Positions 27,081 through 34,596 of a DNA stretch of 64,000 nucleotides are shown in pieces. This DNA comes from JAHEEM01 sp036396795. Its GTDB lineage: Bacteria; Pseudomonadota; Gammaproteobacteria; Steroidobacterales; Rariloculaceae. Within the stretch, counting starts at the first letter, position 1. Each line of letters starts with the position of its first letter. The position numbers and the translations under genes are program-made. The stretch lies in contig DASWKF010000103.1 of assembly GCA_036396795.1 (NCBI GenBank), forward strand, positions 1-64,000. Direction: 5' to 3'. Under the pieces are notes generated by a model. It searched no databases. It had not been told where the DNA came from and was given only the letters and a program-made list of their open reading frames with translations.

Positions 27081-27096
27081 TGTCCGAAAACGGATA
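27081..27096. repeat. Degenerate short palindrome, copy 4
   Basis: TCCG-AAAA... closing on CGGA at 27083-27094 is a short perfect inverted repeat. It shares only the TGTCCG lead with the other copies, so membership is weak. Confidence 0.3.
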
Positions 27097-27172
27097 TCAT
27101 CAAACGATTGACGGCTCCTGCGTGGACAGGAGAACTTCGAGCCCTGAAAATGCCCTACGCTCGCCGAGACCC

Positions 27173-27991
27173 ATGATCGAAGTAAATCCGCAGCCAAGCG
27201 CTACAGTCTTCCTTGACCGGGCGGAGACCTGGCTCCAAGAGAATGAGCCTACCCATCGTGCCATACTTTCCGTAGCCCGCCTGTTGCAGGGCGAGAGCCA
27301 CTTCGAACCGCCGTTCTATCTAGCCACCGTTAAGGCCGATGATCGTGTGTGTGGATGTGCTCTGCGTGCCGCGCCGGATGGCCTTTATCTTACGGATCTG
27401 CCGCAAGAGGCGATGTCCACCATCATTGAGCAATTGCGGGGGCTATATTCGACGCTACCGGAGGTTACCGGACCAGAACCCATCGCGACCGCATTTGCCG
27501 AGCGATGGAATTCACGAGAGTGGAGGCTACATATCAGATGCCTGTGCTATCGGGTAAAGTCCGTCGTCGAACCTTCGCATCGCGCCAAAGGCTCGCTTCG
27601 CAAGGGGCTTGCGAGCGATCTTTCTCTACTTCATGAATGGGCGCCGGAATATGCCCGCGAAAGCGACGCAAGGCTCGATATGCAGTTGTTTTTCGAACGG
27701 ATGATAAAACGAGGGCTGCTATATCTGTGGGACGACAATGGTGCCCGATGTGTTGTGACAACCTCAAAGCTGACGCCAAACGGCGCGGAGATCTCTTCCG
27801 TGTACACGCCGCCGCGCTTCAGACGCAAAGGATACGCAACTGCCGCGGTCGCGGCCGCGAGCCGATGCGTCTTGGACTCGGGGAGGAAGTACTGCATGAT
27901 TGCCGCCGATGAACGTGCTTCGGAGACGAATCGGCTTTACCGAAATATCGGCTACGAGCAGGTGGGTGAGCTCGTAGTCATCCATCTCTGA
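27173..27991 (+). CDS. GNAT-family N-acetyltransferase (two-lobed)
   Basis: The 272 residues from the ATG at 27173 have a C-terminal GNAT domain with SSVYTPPRFRRKGYATAAVAAASRCVLDSG (acetyl-CoA loop RRKGYA) and ETNRLYRNIGYEQVGE. An N-terminal lobe (about 1-140) looks like a second, degenerate acetyltransferase fold. An alternative GTG/ATG at 27122 would add 17 residues. The substrate is unknown. It belongs to the palindrome-punctuated patch. Confidence 0.8.
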   Translation: MIEVNPQPSATVFLDRAETWLQENEPTHRAILSVARLLQGESHFEPPFYLATVKADDRVCGCALRAAPDGLYLTDLPQEAMSTIIEQLRGLYSTLPEVTGPEPIATAFAERWNSREWRLHIRCLCYRVKSVVEPSHRAKGSLRKGLASDLSLLHEWAPEYARESDARLDMQLFFERMIKRGLLYLWDDNGARCVVTTSKLTPNGAEISSVYTPPRFRRKGYATAAVAAASRCVLDSGRKYCMIAADERASETNRLYRNIGYEQVGELVVIHL

Positions 27992-28013
27992 AGATTCTGT
28001 GCTCGGGCGAAGG

Positions 28014-28036
28014 CCCGCCTTTGGCCGATAGCTGAC
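28014..28036. repeat. Degenerate short palindrome, copy 5
   Basis: It reads CCCGCCTTTGGCCGATAGCT then GAC. It shares the CCGCYTT-GGCC-AGC order of the other elements and separates the acetyltransferase from the small orphan gene. Confidence 0.45.
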
Positions 28037-28090
28037 TCGCGAGGAATTTAAGAATCCGGGCGAGGCTAGGAACTCAGGGAGTAGCTTTTC

Positions 28091-28333
28091 ATGGCGGGGC
28101 GGGAAACACGCTTCGAAGACACTTGCCAGATTACAGGAATCAAGAATGACGTCTCTGTAGTCGGCGAGATCCTTACGTTTCGGGAAAGGGGCCTCATCAT
28201 CGCGACGATTGCGCGTTCGGCGAAGGTTACGCTTCGCTGGAATGACCGGGTCCAACTCTATGTCGGTTCCTTGGGCGGCGTGGAGTTTCAGTCGCCGGGG
28301 CCGAAATCGCATACATACCGAACGCGAAGATAG
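28091..28333 (+). CDS. Small hypothetical protein
   Basis: An 80-residue open frame starting at an ATG with GGGAG about ten bases upstream. It alternates hydrophobic and charged residues like an all-beta protein (EILTFRERGLIIATIARSAKVTLRWNDRVQLYVGSLGGVEF) and ends in a basic tail. There is no signal peptide. I do not recognise the family. Its place between two palindromic elements, with its own ribosome site, favours a real gene. Confidence 0.5.
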   Translation: MAGRETRFEDTCQITGIKNDVSVVGEILTFRERGLIIATIARSAKVTLRWNDRVQLYVGSLGGVEFQSPGPKSHTYRTRR

Positions 28334-28345
28334 CTGCATTTCGAC

Positions 28346-28370
28346 TGTCCGCAGCTGAAAAAGCAGATGT
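28346..28370. repeat. Degenerate short palindrome, copy 6
   Basis: It reads TGTCCGCAGCTGAAAAAGCA then GATGT. The TGTCCGC...AAGC-GA order matches the other copies. It lies between the 80-residue gene and the DUF188 gene. Confidence 0.45.
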
Positions 28371-28404
28371 TTGTTGATCACGATGTTTCGACGGGGTGAC
28401 GCGG

Positions 28405-28851
28405 ATGGAGATTTGGGTGGACGCCGACGCATGCCCTGTGGTGGTCAAGGAGATATTGTTTAGAGCGGCACGGCGTACCGGCATTCAGCTGACGCTCGTT
28501 GCCAACCAATCCATGCATGCCCCGAAGTCTCCATCGATTCGAACGATTCAGGTCCCTTCGGGCTTTGATGCCGCAGACAACGAGATAGCAAAAAGATGCA
28601 GGGCTGGAGATCTCGTAATAACAAGCGATATCCCTCTGGCAGCGGCAGTAATCGACAAGGGAGGCTACGCGCTCAGCCCTCGTGGTGAGATGTATTCGGC
28701 GGACGACATCAAGGCACGTCTGACCATGCGGGATTTTATGGATACCCTGCGTGCGAGCGGCATACATACCGGCGGCCCGCCCGCATTGAGCCGGAGCGAT
28801 AGGCAGCTTTTCGCGAGCCATCTGGATGCCTTGCTGGCGAAGTGCTCCTGA
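28405..28851 (+). CDS. YaiI/YqxD family (DUF188) protein
   Basis: The 148 residues open with the family hallmark MEIWVDADACPVVVKEIL, followed by VPSGFDAADNEIAKRC, GDLVITSDIPLAAAVIDKGG and ALSPRGEMYSADDI. These acidic clusters (DADAC, DAAD, SDIPLA) are PIN-like nuclease-style metal sites. Biochemical function is not established for the family. The ATG at 28405 fits the family start; a GTG nine bases upstream is also possible. Codon use is less GC-biased than in neighbouring blocks. Confidence 0.92.
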   Translation: MEIWVDADACPVVVKEILFRAARRTGIQLTLVANQSMHAPKSPSIRTIQVPSGFDAADNEIAKRCRAGDLVITSDIPLAAAVIDKGGYALSPRGEMYSADDIKARLTMRDFMDTLRASGIHTGGPPALSRSDRQLFASHLDALLAKCS

Positions 28852-28877
28852 ATGACCACTCCTGGCCAAACGCGCAC
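28851..28877. repeat. Degenerate short palindrome, copy 7
   Basis: It reads AATGACCACTCCTGGCCAAA then CGCGCAC, directly after the DUF188 stop codon. It is similar to copy 1 (AATGTCCGCT...) and to copy 2 (GGCCAAA). Confidence 0.45.
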
Positions 28878-28933
28878 GGGTACCCGCCGGAACGGCTCTT
28901 CGAGTCGGTGAACGCTTGCTGAGATCGGCAGCG

Positions 28934-31249
28934 CTAAGTTGCGACTTTCTGAAGTGCTGCGTGCACGCGCTCGGGCGTGAACGGTGCTCGCCGCAGCCGC
29001 GCGCCGGTTGCGTCGAAGATCGCGTTGGCGATCGCCGGCGTGATCGTGCGCGTCGAGGGCTCGCCGGCACCGTAAGGGGGAAGCTCCGGCCCGTTCACCA
29101 GCACGATATCGATCTCCTCGGGCGCGTCGCGCATCTCGAGAATCGGATAGCTAGCCCAGTCGGTGCTCGTGACCGTCTCGCGGGAGAATCGCACCTCTTC
29201 GAACAACGTGCGGCTCGTGCCGTGAATCACGTTGCCTTCCAAGGTGCGCCGCAGCCACAGCGGATTCACGATCACGCCTTGATCCGCGGCGACGACGAAC
29301 TTGCGCGGCCACACCCGGCCGCTGCTCAGATTCACCTCGACCTCGGCGATCACGGCGACTACTGAGCTGTTGCGCCGCGTGTAGGCAACGCCGCGACCGA
29401 CGGCGATGTCGCCGCGCCGCTCTACGCCTGAGCCCGCAACCCGCGGCTCCCACGCATAACGATCCGCGACGGTACGCAGCACGTCCGCATCGCGCTGCTC
29501 CTTGAGGTAACGCAGGCGAAACTCCACCGGGTCCGCGTCGGCGACGTACGCAAGCTCGTCCATGAAGCATTCGCTCGCGAAATGCATCTGCGGACCCAAG
29601 GGGTCACGCAGATGCGCGGTACGCAAGGGCGATGCTCGTTGCAGTAAGGGCGCGATCGTCTGCCAATAGTTGAGCTTGACGGGAAACTCGTAGCGGTCGC
29701 CCGGATTGTTGAATCGCGGCACGCTCGCGTCCGGCCAACCGGTCAGCATGCCCGCATAGGTATGGCTGGGATTGCTTTCGTTGCTCTCCATGTCGCCGGC
29801 CGAAAAACCCTTGGAGCGGAAGCTCAAGGCCAAGACGTTGCCCGAAGCATCGAGCCCGGCGCGCACGTGATGGATCGACGCCGGTCCTTTAGGATCCCAG
29901 GCGTGGCCCTCATGGCGCATGCCCTGAACGCGCACGGGACGCCCGATTGATTTCGAGATCAGCGCCGCCTCCATCGCGGCGTCGCCTGAGTCGTTGCGCC
30001 CGTAGCTGCCGGGCCCCGGCACCCAGATGCCTCTGACCTTCTCGACGGGAAGCCCGAGCAGCTTGGCGACGCCCTCGGCGGCGTAATGCGGCTTCTGCGA
30101 GCCGGTCCACAAGGTCGCGTGATCGCCGCGATAGTCGCAGACGGCGCAGGCCGGCGCCATGCAAGCGTGCGACTGAAACGGAAACTCGTACTCGGCCTCG
30201 ACGACGCGATCGGCACGCGACAGCGCGGCTTCGAAAGCTGCGACGTCGGGCGCGACGTTCGCGCCGCGGCCGCCGCCGGCGCTTTCGCGCACGACCGGCG
30301 CGTTACGGATGTGATCGTAGAGCGCCTGCTGCTCCGGGAACGGCGCCTGCACGTTCGACCAGGTCACGCTCAGTTGTCTCGCGGCCTTGATCGCGCCCCA
30401 TTCGCTGTCGGCGACGACGGCGAGAAAATCGCCGTCGCGCACGACGCGGCCGCCCGGGATATCGGCGATCGAGGCGTTATCGACCGTTACCGGCACGCTG
30501 CCCGCGACCGGGGGTCGAATGACCCTTGCGTGCAGCATCCCCGGAACCTTGACATCGACGATGTACTCGCGCGTGCCTAACACAATGCTCGGCAGGTCGC
30601 GCCGCGCGGCCGGCTTGCCGACGATCGAATATTCGCTCGACGGTTTCGGCGTGGCCCGCCCGTGTGCGTCGAGCCCATTGCCGTATTGGCCGTTCCATTC
30701 GAGCCGCACGTCGAAATGCTTGCCGCCGACGAGCTCGCCGTAGCCGATGCGCTCCGCTGGCGAGTCCAGCACGTAAACGCTGCCGTCGCGCGTGCCGACC
30801 TGGCTCATAAGCACGCCGAGGCGCTGCGCGCCGAGCTCGCTCAAGACGCGCCGCGCTTCCGCAGCGGCGTTGCGCAAGGGATTGCCGCCCTCCTCCAGGC
30901 CGCTGCTGCCGCTCGCGCCGCCCTGATTCACGGTCAGCGCGGTGTCGCCCATGACGACGTCGACGCGCTCGAGCGCGGTGTCGAGCTCCTCGGCGACGAT
31001 CTGCGCGATCGACAGGTCGACGCCCTGCCCCATGTCCATCTTGCCGAAGTACGCGGTGACCTGGCCCGACTCGTCGATCGACAGATACGTATCGAGCTGC
31101 CCCGGCGACAGCGGACGCCATAACGGTCCGCTTTCGCCTTCCGCTGCGCGGGCGGGCGCAATGCCGCGCGGCGCGACGATGGAGACCACCAAGGCACCGC
31201 CGCCCTTGAGCACGCTGCGCCGGCTGACGTTGACCGCAAACGGCTGCAT
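28934..31249 (-). CDS. Molybdenum hydroxylase large subunit (xanthine dehydrogenase / IorB family)
   Basis: The 771 residues carry a Tat leader (VSRRSVLKGGGALVVSIV) and the molybdopterin-cytosine-dinucleotide-binding fold: GKMDMGQGVDLSIAQIVAEELD, QGGASGSSGLEEGG, ACAVCDYRGD, VPGPGSYGRNDSGDAAMEA and, near the C terminus, PYGAGEPSTR holding the general-base Glu. It hydroxylates N-heteroaromatics or aldehydes with water-derived oxygen and passes electrons to the Fe-S partner. The ATG at 31249 lies six bases after the small-subunit stop. It lacks the C-terminal cytochrome extension of NicB. It is the last gene of the catabolic operon. Confidence 0.92.
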   Translation of the reverse strand: MQPFAVNVSRRSVLKGGGALVVSIVAPRGIAPARAAEGESGPLWRPLSPGQLDTYLSIDESGQVTAYFGKMDMGQGVDLSIAQIVAEELDTALERVDVVMGDTALTVNQGGASGSSGLEEGGNPLRNAAAEARRVLSELGAQRLGVLMSQVGTRDGSVYVLDSPAERIGYGELVGGKHFDVRLEWNGQYGNGLDAHGRATPKPSSEYSIVGKPAARRDLPSIVLGTREYIVDVKVPGMLHARVIRPPVAGSVPVTVDNASIADIPGGRVVRDGDFLAVVADSEWGAIKAARQLSVTWSNVQAPFPEQQALYDHIRNAPVVRESAGGGRGANVAPDVAAFEAALSRADRVVEAEYEFPFQSHACMAPACAVCDYRGDHATLWTGSQKPHYAAEGVAKLLGLPVEKVRGIWVPGPGSYGRNDSGDAAMEAALISKSIGRPVRVQGMRHEGHAWDPKGPASIHHVRAGLDASGNVLALSFRSKGFSAGDMESNESNPSHTYAGMLTGWPDASVPRFNNPGDRYEFPVKLNYWQTIAPLLQRASPLRTAHLRDPLGPQMHFASECFMDELAYVADADPVEFRLRYLKEQRDADVLRTVADRYAWEPRVAGSGVERRGDIAVGRGVAYTRRNSSVVAVIAEVEVNLSSGRVWPRKFVVAADQGVIVNPLWLRRTLEGNVIHGTSRTLFEEVRFSRETVTSTDWASYPILEMRDAPEEIDIVLVNGPELPPYGAGEPSTRTITPAIANAIFDATGARLRRAPFTPERVHAALQKVAT

Positions 31250-31254
31250 GGAGC

Positions 31255-31728
31255 TTACGCCTGCTGCGCCTGGATTTGCTGCGCCGCGCGCTTCACGGCT
31301 CGGAGAATGGCCGAGTGTGCGCCGCAGCGGCACTTGATCCCCGCGAAGGCCTCACGGATGGCGGCATCAGTAGGCGCCGGGTCACGCTCGAGCAGCGCCA
31401 CCGCGTAGAGTGCCCAGCCGCTGATGCAGTAGCCGCAAAACGGCACCTGCTCTTCGATGAAGGCCTGCTGCACCGGGTGCGGCTGCGCTTCGGTGCCCAG
31501 ACCCGCGAGCGTCGTCAGCGCGCCGGTGGCGGCCGACACCGGCAGGATGCAGGAGCGCACGGGCTGGCCGTCCATGAGAACGGTGCAGGCGCCGCACTGG
31601 GCGAGGCCGCAGCCGAAGCGGGGGTTTCTGAGGCCGAGATGGTCGCGAAGCGCGTACAGCAGCGGCATGTCCGGCTCGACGTCGAGCGTATGGCTTGCGC
31701 CGTCCACCATTAACGTCACTAAGGCCAT
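31255..31728 (-). CDS. Molybdenum hydroxylase small (2Fe-2S) subunit, IorA-like
   Basis: The 157 residues have an N-terminal plant-type ferredoxin domain (CGLAQCGACTVLMDGQPVRSC) and a C-terminal four-helix domain with CGYCISGW and KCRCG cysteines for the second cluster. It carries electrons from the molybdenum subunit. I chose the ATG at 31728, which has GAGGG upstream and gives the standard family N terminus (MALVTLMVDGASHTLD). It lies between the transporter and the large subunit. Confidence 0.94.
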   Translation of the reverse strand: MALVTLMVDGASHTLDVEPDMPLLYALRDHLGLRNPRFGCGLAQCGACTVLMDGQPVRSCILPVSAATGALTTLAGLGTEAQPHPVQQAFIEEQVPFCGYCISGWALYAVALLERDPAPTDAAIREAFAGIKCRCGAHSAILRAVKRAAQQIQAQQA

Positions 31729-31821
31729 GCCATCCCTCGGCAATCCTGGAGCGCCCAAGATTACCATAGCCGCCGCCGATCCGAGCGCGGGCCGGCATGG
31801 GCGCGGTGCGCAGCGCACGCG

Positions 31822-33177
31822 CTACTGCGCGATCGCCTCGAGCGGCTTGTTGCGGGTCTCGATCATGCGGCTCGCCGCCAGCACGCCGACCGCGCTGACG
31901 CCGGCGAACATCAGAAACACCGCCGCGATGCCCTGCACGCCGACCAAAAGACCGACGATCGCGGGGGCAACCGCCGAGGCGAGCCTGAGCCAGGAGGTCG
32001 CAAGCCCCGTCGCGATCGCGCGCATCCGTGTCGGATAGATCTCGGGCGTATAAAGATAGAGCACGGCGTTGGTGGAGCCGATGACGCCGTAAGCCAAGGT
32101 GCCCATGACCATCACAGCGACGACGTTGGCGGCACCGAACAATCCGAGCATGGCCAGCAAACCGCCGCCGAGCAGGAACGATGCCGTGACCCAGGTGCGC
32201 CTGCCGATACGGTCGATCGTGAATGCGCACACGAGCAGCAAGATTACCTGGGCCACGTTCGTCAGCGATGCCGCACGCAAGGAGTCCTGCAGCTCGAGCC
32301 CGTACACCGACTGATACAGCGTCGGCATCCAGTTGTTGAGGCCGTTGGCGATGAAATAGGCGCTCGCCCACAGCACCCAGACCACGGCGGTGCGAGTGCG
32401 ATACACGGGCGAGAGCACCTCCAACCAGCGGGTCTTGGCTGGAGGCGCAGTCGGCGGCTGAGGCCGGGCGGGCGCGGGTTCGACAACCGGCAGCGTGGAA
32501 GCGGCGGTGCTCGCCTCGATCGTTTCGATGATCCGCTCGGCCTCGTCGAGCCGCCCGCGCGAGATCAGCCACCGCGGCGATTCCGGCAGCCGGTAGACCA
32601 GCAAGGCCACGATCAGGCCGGGAATTGCACCGGCTAGAAACATCGCCTTCCAGCCGAGCTCCGGAACGACGATTGCGCCGATCTGCCCCGTTGCCATGAG
32701 CCCGATCGGAAAGATCATCTCGTAGAGCAGGAAGAATCGCCCGCGGCCGCGGGCCCGCGACAGCTCGCTGATATAAGCGGCCGCCACCGGCATGTGGCCG
32801 CCGATGCCGATGCCTTGCAAGAACCGCAGCACCAGCAGCGACTCGAAGTTTCCGGCGAACACGCAGGCCAGGCTCATGATTGACATGATCGACACGGCGG
32901 CGGTGGCGCCGCGTATGCGTCCGTAGCGCTCCGCGAGACTGCTGAACAGCAGCGCGCCGAGCAGCTGGCCCAGGTAGCTCGCAGAGATCAGCACGCCGAT
33001 CTGCGCCGGTGAGATCGCCCACAGGCCAATGAGCACGGGCAGCGCGAACGCAAGCGACAACGCGTCGAAGGCGTCGAAGAAGGTCGCGGTACCGATGACG
33101 ATGCGCGGCTTGCGGTGCCAGCGTGTGAACGGCACGCGCTCCATGCGCTCGAGCAGCTGCTGCGGGCGCGCCGTCAC
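31822..33177 (-). CDS. MFS transporter, aromatic-acid/organic-anion type
   Basis: The 451 residues have 12 membrane segments with a GTG start. The TM2-3 loop reads LAERYGRIRGA and TM4-5 carry LRFLQGIGIGGHMPVAAAYISELS, with PESPRWLISRGRLDEAERII leading into the long central loop, as in the sugar-porter/AAHS/SV2-like branch. Its position between the monooxygenase and the molybdenum hydroxylase, all on one strand, makes it the likely importer of their substrate. Confidence 0.88.
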   Translation of the reverse strand: MTARPQQLLERMERVPFTRWHRKPRIVIGTATFFDAFDALSLAFALPVLIGLWAISPAQIGVLISASYLGQLLGALLFSSLAERYGRIRGATAAVSIMSIMSLACVFAGNFESLLVLRFLQGIGIGGHMPVAAAYISELSRARGRGRFFLLYEMIFPIGLMATGQIGAIVVPELGWKAMFLAGAIPGLIVALLVYRLPESPRWLISRGRLDEAERIIETIEASTAASTLPVVEPAPARPQPPTAPPAKTRWLEVLSPVYRTRTAVVWVLWASAYFIANGLNNWMPTLYQSVYGLELQDSLRAASLTNVAQVILLLVCAFTIDRIGRRTWVTASFLLGGGLLAMLGLFGAANVVAVMVMGTLAYGVIGSTNAVLYLYTPEIYPTRMRAIATGLATSWLRLASAVAPAIVGLLVGVQGIAAVFLMFAGVSAVGVLAASRMIETRNKPLEAIAQ

Positions 33178-33224
33178 TACCGGACCTCAGATCCCTGCGC
33201 GCGAAGCCGGGGCGGTCCCCGGCA

Positions 33225-34382
33225 TCAGGCGACGACATCGCTGTTTTCGGTCTCGAGCGGCGCGCTCCAGGCGTCGTAGCCGTACAGCCAGCTGGTGTCG
33301 TCGTCGCCGCCCTTCATCCAGGTGTTGGCGCTCGAGATCGCCTGGATCTTCGAAGTGCGCGGCTTGCGATGCGCCTCATAGAGCTTGAAGGCCGCTGCGA
33401 AGTCGTCGCCGCCGAAAGCTTCGATGCAGCGCGCGAGCACGGCCGCGTCCTCGATCGCCGTCGCAGCGCCTTGCGCCATGTACGGCGTCATCGCGTGGCA
33501 AGCGTCGCCGAGCAGCGCCACGCGCCCGGCGCTCCAACGCGACAGCGGCTCGCGCTCGAGAATCGCCCACTTGTGGCAATCCGGGCAGGCCTCGAGCACG
33601 GCGCGGACGTCGGAATGGAATCCTTCATAGGCCGCGCACAGCTCGTCGACGTCGCCTTTCGCCGACCAGGATTCCCGCGTCAGCCATCCGGCGGGCTCCG
33701 GCACGCTGGTGACGAAATAGATTTCGCTGCGATCGGACCTCACGTAGTAAATGACGATGTGCCGGTCGATGCCCCACCATTTGGTGCGCGAGGGGCCGAT
33801 GTCGCGGCCCGCGAGCCGGGATGACGAAAATACGGCACGGTATGCGATGCGGCCCTTGTGCAGCGGCTCGTCCGGGCCGACGATGATATCGCGGACGACC
33901 GAATGCGCGCCGTCTGCGCCGACGACCGCATCGGCCTGCGCGCGTGTGCCGTCTTCGAACGCAAGCTCCACGCGGCCGTTTTTGTGATCCAGGCCGACGA
34001 GCTTTTTGTTGAGCGTCAACGAGCCTTCGGGGATCGCGCTCGTGAGCGCCGCCGTCAGGTCGGCTCGGTGCATGCATAGATACGGCGCGCCGAACAGGCT
34101 CTCGGGCATCGGCAGCTCGCGGATGATCTCGCCGCTGTCCCAGACGCGGTTCAGGTGCGAATAGGGCTTGAAGGACGTCGCCCGCAACACCTCCTCGACA
34201 CCGATGCGGCGCAGCACTTTCATCGAGTTCGGCATCATCTGAATGCCGGCGCCGATGCGCGTGAAGGCCTTCGCCTGCTCGTAGATCGTGACGTCGAGGC
34301 CTGCGCGGCTCAAGGTCGCGGCGGTTGCGAGCCCCCCCATGCCGCCGCCGACGATGGCGACCGTGCGTCGCGCAAGGCTCAT
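33225..34382 (-). CDS. FAD-dependent monooxygenase, 6-hydroxynicotinate 3-monooxygenase-like
   Basis: The 385 residues form a class A flavin hydroxylase: Rossmann VGGGMGGLA (about 11-19), the DG motif VVGADGAHSVVRD and the GD motif VALLGDACHAMTPYMAQGAATAIEDA. Regional wording such as TKWWGIDRHIVIYY, FVTSVP and SSANTWMKG...WLYGYD is very close to NicC of nicotinate degraders. H208 and Y212/Y213 match the NicC active-site His/Tyr pair, but the NicC His near residue 47 is Gln here (GAGIQMMPN, Q48), as in salicylate-type hydroxylases. The exact substrate is therefore uncertain. It is the first gene of the four-gene operon. Confidence 0.85.
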   Translation of the reverse strand: MSLARRTVAIVGGGMGGLATAATLSRAGLDVTIYEQAKAFTRIGAGIQMMPNSMKVLRRIGVEEVLRATSFKPYSHLNRVWDSGEIIRELPMPESLFGAPYLCMHRADLTAALTSAIPEGSLTLNKKLVGLDHKNGRVELAFEDGTRAQADAVVGADGAHSVVRDIIVGPDEPLHKGRIAYRAVFSSSRLAGRDIGPSRTKWWGIDRHIVIYYVRSDRSEIYFVTSVPEPAGWLTRESWSAKGDVDELCAAYEGFHSDVRAVLEACPDCHKWAILEREPLSRWSAGRVALLGDACHAMTPYMAQGAATAIEDAAVLARCIEAFGGDDFAAAFKLYEAHRKPRTSKIQAISSANTWMKGGDDDTSWLYGYDAWSAPLETENSDVVA

Positions 34383-34490
34383 GGCGCTCTACGCCCTGGG
34401 CTCGCGATTTTCCGCGCCGCCGATGCTCGTGCGGTGACTGTGATCTTGTTGCACGCTGCGGAGTGTACCCTACGGGATTGGGCGACGACA

Positions 34491-34519
34491 TTGACGGCCG
34501 GGGGCGGCTGGCATAGGGT
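34491..34519 (+). promoter_or_regulatory. Candidate sigma70 promoter of the second NHL gene
   Basis: TTGACG, a 17-base spacer and TAGGGT lie 77 bases before the ATG at 34597. The -35 box is strong and the -10 box weak. It is in the divergent interval between the flavin monooxygenase and the NHL gene. Confidence 0.4.
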
Positions 34520-34596
34520 GAAGCGCAACAGCGGCATCGCCGTCTCGCGGCACAGCGGGCGCTCGCCATAAGACCATCTCGCGGGGGACAGCTTCG

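Noticed and set aside
24651..28877. Integron cassette array
   Set aside because: The genes are cassette-like, but they point in both directions and I find no proper attC core sites (RYYYAAC/GTTRRRY pairs) and no integrase, so I only report the palindromes.
28934..33238. Long open frames antisense to the molybdenum hydroxylase and the transporter
   Set aside because: They lie wholly opposite or out of frame with genes that have clear motifs. GC-rich codon bias creates such shadows.
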